From positions 1 to 10,367 of the forward strand of contig JABEUP010000037.1 of NCBI GenBank assembly GCA_013044365.1: DNA of 10,367 nt. Reading direction: 5' to 3'. Numbering within the stretch: the first letter of the stretch is position 1; every line of letters starts with the position of its first letter. Made by a program: the position numbers and the translations under genes. Below are positions 7,501-10,367 of this stretch, one piece after another. This DNA is from Acidimicrobiaceae bacterium. GTDB taxonomy: Bacteria > Actinomycetota > Acidimicrobiia > Acidimicrobiales > Acidimicrobiaceae. Below the pieces are notes generated by a model. That model was not told the origin of the DNA, searched no databases, and saw nothing but the letters and a program-made list of their open reading frames with translations.

Positions 7501-8388
7501 TCTGAGTATGCTGCACTTGGATTTGAGTATGGGTATTCGGTGGTACGTAAAGATTCACTTGTTTGCTGGGAAGCCCAGTTCGGTGATTTTTCCAATGGGG
7601 CGCAGATCATTATCGACCAGTTCCTGGTTGCCGCGGAGGATAAATGGGACCAACGGTCGGGTTTGGTGATGCTGCTGCCGCACGGATATGAAGGACAAGG
7701 TCCGGAGCACTCATCCGCCCGGGTCGAACGGTTCCTTCAATTGTGTGCGGGGTCGAATATTTCTGTGGCAAATCCGACTACCTCGGCGCAGCTGTTCCAC
7801 CTGCTTCGAGCTCAAGTTGCTCGGTCGCACCAGCGTCCATTAGTGGTCTTGACTCCTAAATCCCTGCTTAGGGCACGTCAATCACGCTCCAGTGTTGGAG
7901 AACTCATTTCGGGGTCTTTTATGGAGGTCCTGGATGATTTATTGGTCACCGGCGGTGGAATTAAAATCGATCCAGAGGAAGTAAGGAGACTAGTTTTCTG
8001 TTCTGGCAAGGTTGCCTATGACGCATTGGCGAAACGGGATGCTATTGCGGAAGGAAAAGAAGCCGGAGAGATTTCGGCGATTATCAGAGTAGAACAACTT
8101 TATCCATGGCCGGTCGAGGAACTGAACGCCGTCTTTGCAAAATATTCCAATGTCAAAGAGGTTGTCTGGTTGCAGGAGGAACCAGAGAATATGGGCGCAT
8201 GGAATTTCTGTCACAGTCAGCTGCACGCGCTATTGCGTCAAGATTTTGTACTTCGTCATGTTTCCCGGGTTCCATCCGGCTCACCAGCTACAGGCTCGGC
8301 TGCTATGCATGCACTTGAACTCCAGGATTTGCTTTATCGGGCGTTAACGCTTTCAGTTGAGGCAGTCGGGACTTCCGGAGACCACTAG
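4582..8388 (+). CDS. kgd: multifunctional 2-oxoglutarate metabolism enzyme (E1/E2-fused Kgd/OdhA)
   Basis: This 1268-residue protein catalyses thiamine-diphosphate-dependent decarboxylation of 2-oxoglutarate in the TCA cycle. Residues 7-46 are the conserved actinobacterial N-terminal peptide (FGPNAWLVDEMYEQF, then WQEFF). Residues 47-120 are a low-complexity Ser/Ala/Glu linker. Residues about 121-360 are an E2 succinyltransferase domain without lipoyl domain, ending in TYDHRVIQGAESG (333-345). Residues about 385-1268 are the E1 dehydrogenase: MAHRGRLN (563-570), the ThDP/metal motif GDAAFAGQG (664-672) to NNQVGF (697-702), HNEGDEPSYTQP (767-778), QFGDFSNGAQ (999-1008) and HGYEGQGPEHSSAR (1034-1047). 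The length is close to that of mycobacterial Kgd (about 1230). No frame damage is seen. The ATG is fixed by a stop 8 codons upstream and the conserved N-terminus; the nearest purine-rich tract, AGGTGGG, is 14 bases away and may fold with ACCT. Family members are inhibited by the FHA protein GarA/OdhI, not present here. Confidence 0.97.
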   Translation: MPNNRSLTYGAFGPNAWLVDEMYEQFLNDPGSVSPSWQEFFADYKPISEQVAQANEEVIEASSQLATPETSSRSQTASSAGAAEIVGETFPLVEIKSNGDGTAPPEVLPLPNLTEGQPEGAKILRGAASKIVANMEISLTVPTATSVRTIPAKLLEVNRTIINNQLARVRGGKVSFTHLIGFAIVQAMKAVPAMNSVFVANADGKKNPGVIKSPSINLGIAVDVAKPDGSRSLFVPVIRGAESHNFAQFLNAYEDLIRKVRTNKLSPDDFSGATASLTNPGTIGTEHSIPRLMAGQGVIIGVGSLGYSAELASADPAVLAELGVSKSVTITSTYDHRVIQGAESGLFLARIYELLIGMHGFYDDVFNSIGVIDRPVVWQDDSSVGDSDFSKIAKQVRVHTLINNYRVRGHLMADLDPLGILKPSFPIELDPFTYGLTVWDLDRIFFTDGFAGKEKMALSKILAVLRDTYCRTVGFEYMHIQDPQQKKWIQGQVEGVSDDLDGGEKRHILSRLNGAEAFERFLHTRYIGQKRFGLEGAESGIVFVDEVIQKCADNEFEEVVIGMAHRGRLNILANIVGKSYGQIFKEFEGNLDPTTVQGSGDVKYHKGAVGRFEARSGKEITVSLASNPSHLEAVNPVVEGMARAKQDIIGDRGNFSVLPLLIHGDAAFAGQGVVAETLNLSQLVGYRTGGTVHLVINNQVGFTTNPDQARSSTYATDVAKMIQAPIFHVNGDDPEAVVRVARLAFDFRQVFKKDVVVDMVCYRRFGHNEGDEPSYTQPKMYEIIESRRSVRKLYTESLVSRGDLTIEDAESALDDFLDRLQVALDQTRSQSAPNPTSIPPAPINNVPLEKVVTSVSQDVLERLSVCLHGWPDGFNVHPKLLRQLDSRKALFESGQIDWSLGEAFAFGTILLDGLDVRFSGQDSRRGTFSHRHAALIDNKNGSDFVPLKELASEAGSSGSGRPIGRFMIYDSLLSEYAALGFEYGYSVVRKDSLVCWEAQFGDFSNGAQIIIDQFLVAAEDKWDQRSGLVMLLPHGYEGQGPEHSSARVERFLQLCAGSNISVANPTTSAQLFHLLRAQVARSHQRPLVVLTPKSLLRARQSRSSVGELISGSFMEVLDDLLVTGGGIKIDPEEVRRLVFCSGKVAYDALAKRDAIAEGKEAGEISAIIRVEQLYPWPVEELNAVFAKYSNVKEVVWLQEEPENMGAWNFCHSQLHALLRQDFVLRHVSRVPSGSPATGSAAMHALELQDLLYRALTLSVEAVGTSGDH

Positions 8389-8647
8389 ATGTCCTTTTCC
8401 TATTTTTGGAGTCTGCGTTTGGTATCGATGCCAAGTTGAATTTTGCCGGCAGCCACTAATCCGGTCCCTTTTTTGAAAAACAGAGACCGTATGGTCTGGT
8501 CAGCGGGATTGGGTGAAGTGAGTGTGAGTCCACGTGATTCTGTGGAACTGTAACGGCTAGGATTATCAAGGTGCTAGAGTTGGCGATTCTGATCACTGTA
8601 CCCGGCGTCTGAAACCGATTTAGATTTCTTTTGCCGTGGTCATGGTT

Positions 8648-8669
8648 CTCCGCGGAGGGCGTATATACG
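8648..8669. repeat. two neighbouring perfect 10-bp palindromes
   Basis: CTCCGCGGAG (8648-8657) and CGTATATACG (8660-8669) are each perfectly self-complementary and lie 2 bases apart, with centres 12 bases apart, close to one helical turn. ATATAC recurs at 8682-8687. They lie about 150-170 bases upstream of xth and could be protein-binding sites, but no known site was matched. Confidence 0.45.
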
Positions 8670-8715
8670 ACTTAGGAGTGGATATACCTGCCAGACCGTA
8701 GTGCGCCAATCGAAT

Positions 8716-8728
8716 ACCATTTAATGGT
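8716..8728. promoter_or_regulatory. ACCATT-T-AATGGT dyad upstream of xth
   Basis: This is a perfect 6-bp inverted repeat around a single central T, about 90 bases upstream of the xth start. Its compact form suits a small dimeric repressor better than an RNA hairpin, because one base cannot close a loop. No regulator is identified. Confidence 0.3.
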
Positions 8729-8801
8729 CGGTCGACTGACGATGAGGTTCCGGAGATGAGCTATTGAGTTTTTATTTTGGCATTAGAGAGCCTGAATTCC
8801 C

Positions 8802-8818
8802 AAAGGGCGAATCCCTTT
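8802..8818 (+). promoter_or_regulatory. hairpin containing the xth ribosome binding site and start codon
   Basis: AAAGGG (8802-8807) pairs perfectly with CCCTTT (8813-8818) around the 5-base loop CGAAT. AAAGGG is also the only Shine-Dalgarno-like sequence for xth, 9 bases before the TTG start, and the last two T of the right arm are the first two bases of that TTG. Folding would hide both signals from the ribosome. Confidence 0.5.
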
Positions 8819-9581
8819 GAGGGTCGCGACGTGGAATGTCAATTCATTGAATGCTAGGATGCCCCGCTTTGTGGATTGGCTTAAAGAGGCTGAGCCCGAT
8901 GTCGTTTGTATTCAGGAGACCAAGCTGAGGCAGGATGCCTTTCCTTTTCTCGAGTTGGAACTGCTTGGCTATGAATCAGCACATTTCGGCCAGGGACAGT
9001 GGAATGGAGTGGCGGTCATTTCAAGAGTCGGTCTTCAAAATCCGATTTTAGGCGTTGAGGATGGTGGCGAAACTGAGGAGGCGCGTGCTATAACGGTGGA
9101 GTGCAATGGAGTCGGGATAGTTTCGGTATATGTGCCAAATGGTAGGGCCCTGGACAACGCTCATTACATTTACAAGCTGGAGTGGCTTGCCCATCTGAGG
9201 GAGCATCTCAACCGGGTCTTCAAACCCGCAGATATGGTAGTTGTTGCTGGTGACTTCAATATCGCCCCTGCTGACAACGATGTGTGGTCCCCCGAAGTAA
9301 TGGTTGGGTGCACTCATGTTTCCGTCCCTGAACGGGAAGCTTTGCGCGGTATTACTGATTGGGGTCTAACGGATGCCTTGCGGAAGTTTTACAACCAGGA
9401 TGGAATTTACACCTGGTGGGATCACCGTGGAGGTGCATTTCATAAGAGGCAAGGAATGCGGATAGACCATCTTTTGGTTTCGGCCGAAGTTGAAGCCCGC
9501 TTGAATTGGGCTCTCGTGGACCGGAATGCACGCAAGGGGCAAAAGCCCTCAGACCACGCTCCGGTAATAATCGATTTTTGA
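8817..9581 (+). CDS. xth: exodeoxyribonuclease III (AP endonuclease, Xth family)
   Basis: This 254-residue enzyme of the endonuclease/exonuclease/phosphatase fold removes 3'-blocking groups and cuts at abasic sites in base-excision repair, in the cytoplasm. The family's metal and catalytic residues are all visible: ATWNVNSL (4-11, Asn7), IQETKL (32-37, Glu34), VYVPNG (104-109, Tyr105), GDFNIAP (145-151, Asp146 and Asn148), RIDH (215-218, Asp217) and SDHAP (245-249, Asp246 and His247). Length is normal. The start must be TTG at 8817: the residues MRVATWNVNSL align with the family's usual first residues, and a stop lies eight codons upstream with no other start in between. AAAGGG, 9 bases ahead, is the ribosome binding site but sits in a hairpin. 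The thioesterase gene begins 38 bases after its stop, so the two are probably co-transcribed. Confidence 0.95.
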   Translation: MRVATWNVNSLNARMPRFVDWLKEAEPDVVCIQETKLRQDAFPFLELELLGYESAHFGQGQWNGVAVISRVGLQNPILGVEDGGETEEARAITVECNGVGIVSVYVPNGRALDNAHYIYKLEWLAHLREHLNRVFKPADMVVVAGDFNIAPADNDVWSPEVMVGCTHVSVPEREALRGITDWGLTDALRKFYNQDGIYTWWDHRGGAFHKRQGMRIDHLLVSAEVEARLNWALVDRNARKGQKPSDHAPVIIDF

Positions 9582-9606
9582 GGCCGAAGTCCGACGAGAA
9601 CTGTGT

Positions 9607-9613
9607 GAGGAGA
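9607..9613 (+). promoter_or_regulatory. strong ribosome binding site deciding the thioesterase start
   Basis: GAGGAGA ends 6 bases before ATG 9620. It fixes this start over the longer upstream frame beginning at 9506, which would overlap the end of xth and add 38 residues that do not resemble the family. Confidence 0.8.
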
Positions 9614-9619
9614 ATATTT

Positions 9620-10348
9620 ATGTCCCAGGAGCGCGAAATCGAAAATGAAATGATGGCTAGGGGGCTCTGGGCTGAAAGGTTCATAGAATTCCAGTCAGAT
9701 AGGAAGAATCCGCGGCGGGTTGCGTTCGCAAGAGTCGGTAATGCCACTAGACGGGTAATCGATCGTTTAGTAGCTACATTGGCATCCAATGAGGATCTAG
9801 ACGAGATAGGTACCGAGATTGAGGGAATAGCAAATGCTTTGGAGCGCTTTCCGATGGGGAGAACCTACGAGGGATTCTCCGAAGCTGCCAACGCAGGATC
9901 TCCAGGTGGGTTTTTCGATCATTCTCCGATATCTGGAGTTGCAAACCCAATTGCACCACCGCTTCAATTTGAAATTCCGGACTTTGATGCATCCGGCGAG
10001 CAAAGAATTATCGGACGGGTAAATTTTGGTTCAGCTTATGAGGGCCCTCCCGGATGTGTGCATGGAGGCTATCTCGCGGCTTCGTTTGATGAGCTGCTGG
10101 GACGTGCCCAATCGCTCGGGGGGAATCCGGGTATGACGGCAAATCTGAGTATCAATTACAGGAAGCCCACTCCACTCAAATGTGATCTTGAATTCGAAGG
10201 TATCCTGGTGAAAGTCGATGGTCGTAAGGTTTATACGCGCGGCACATGCAAGCACAACGGTATTTTGACCGCTGAAGCGGAGGCTCTCTTCGTTAGCATC
10301 AACTTTGACAAACTTGCCGAACTGGCAAGAATTCAGCGCCGCGTCTGA
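9620..10348 (+). CDS. PaaI-family hotdog-fold thioesterase
   Basis: This is a 242-residue protein. Residues about 128-228 form a single hotdog (4HBT) domain. GPPGCVHGGYLAASFDELL (142-160) is the family's signature, in which HGG (148-150) and the acidic Asp157 on the central helix are the expected active-site region. NLSINYRKPTPL (175-186) is the paired strand. Before the domain, DHSPISGVANPIAPPL (100-115) resembles the S-P-x-S-G-x-x-N-P-x-A-P-P-L segment seen in actinobacterial members. Residues 1-80 are a mostly helical, charged extension without recognised motif. Such proteins hydrolyse acyl-CoA thioesters; the acyl chain cannot be predicted. It is soluble, with no signal peptide. It follows xth closely and is probably the last gene of that short operon, as the remaining 19 bases of the window carry nothing readable. 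Confidence 0.88.
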   Translation: MSQEREIENEMMARGLWAERFIEFQSDRKNPRRVAFARVGNATRRVIDRLVATLASNEDLDEIGTEIEGIANALERFPMGRTYEGFSEAANAGSPGGFFDHSPISGVANPIAPPLQFEIPDFDASGEQRIIGRVNFGSAYEGPPGCVHGGYLAASFDELLGRAQSLGGNPGMTANLSINYRKPTPLKCDLEFEGILVKVDGRKVYTRGTCKHNGILTAEAEALFVSINFDKLAELARIQRRV

Positions 10349-10367
10349 GAAATCTAGGACCTGTTGG

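Larger units (their letters stand above)
8389..8816. other. 428-base gap between kgd and xth
   Basis: No gene is recognised here; the only frame directly after kgd (an ATG touching the kgd stop) ends after 16 codons. Directly after kgd the sequence is T-rich but lacks a strong terminator hairpin. The pair CGGTC (8462-8466) and GACCG (8485-8489) can form a stem, and AGACC/GGTCT (8484-8497) can form a competing one. TCCAC/GTGGA (8529-8546) is another small dyad. Further on are two adjacent 10-bp palindromes, a 13-base dyad and the hairpin at the xth start, listed separately. The promoter of xth must lie here, but I cannot place it. Confidence 0.55.

Noticed and set aside
8389..8439. ATG directly touching the kgd stop, opening a 16-codon frame
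   Set aside because: It is too short, has no ribosome binding site of its own and encodes nothing recognisable.
9506..9619. Upstream extension of the thioesterase frame
   Set aside because: It overlaps the xth end, and the strong GAGGAGA ribosome binding site supports ATG 9620.

Overview
The window looks like ordinary chromosome from an actinobacterium of roughly balanced base composition, well below the high GC of Streptomyces or Mycobacterium. The strongest taxonomic clue is the 1268-residue Kgd protein. A single chain that joins a 2-oxoglutarate dehydrogenase N-terminal peptide, a lipoyl-less E2 succinyltransferase domain and an E1 domain is a hallmark of Actinobacteria. The moderate GC, the actinobacterial style of the hotdog thioesterase and the GTG/TTG start codons would fit a lineage such as Acidimicrobiia, but that placement is inference and no 16S or other marker is present.

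Layout. Minus strand, left part: a SixA-like histidine phosphatase cut by the left edge (1-269); an AarF/UbiB-family kinase-like protein (468-1859); immediately upstream of it, a TIGR01777-type NAD(P)-dependent epimerase (1867-2763), the two forming a tight operon; a gap of about 520 bases; then an alpha/beta hydrolase (3285-4142). Plus strand, right part, after a divergent intergenic region of about 440 bases: kgd (4582-8388), a gap of about 430 bases, then exodeoxyribonuclease III (8817-9581) followed 38 bases later by a hotdog-fold PaaI-like thioesterase (9620-10348), probably co-transcribed.

How the genes fit together. Kgd is the central gene and would carry the 2-oxoglutarate step of the TCA cycle, working with a separate lipoylated E2p and a dihydrolipoamide dehydrogenase encoded elsewhere. 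The AarF-like protein and the epimerase share a transcript, but no shared pathway is evident. ExoIII and the thioesterase are likewise only positionally linked.

The less ordinary content is in the three long intergenic gaps. They contain a 35-base imperfect inverted repeat (2904-2938), a bulged hairpin (4207-4242), a perfect CGTCACA/TGTGACG dyad ahead of kgd (4470-4493), two neighbouring perfect 10-bp palindromes plus a 13-base dyad ahead of xth (8648-8728), and a hairpin that would cover the ribosome binding site and TTG start of xth (8802-8818). No CRISPR array, tRNA, rRNA, insertion sequence or phage gene was recognised, and I see no convincing new multi-gene system.
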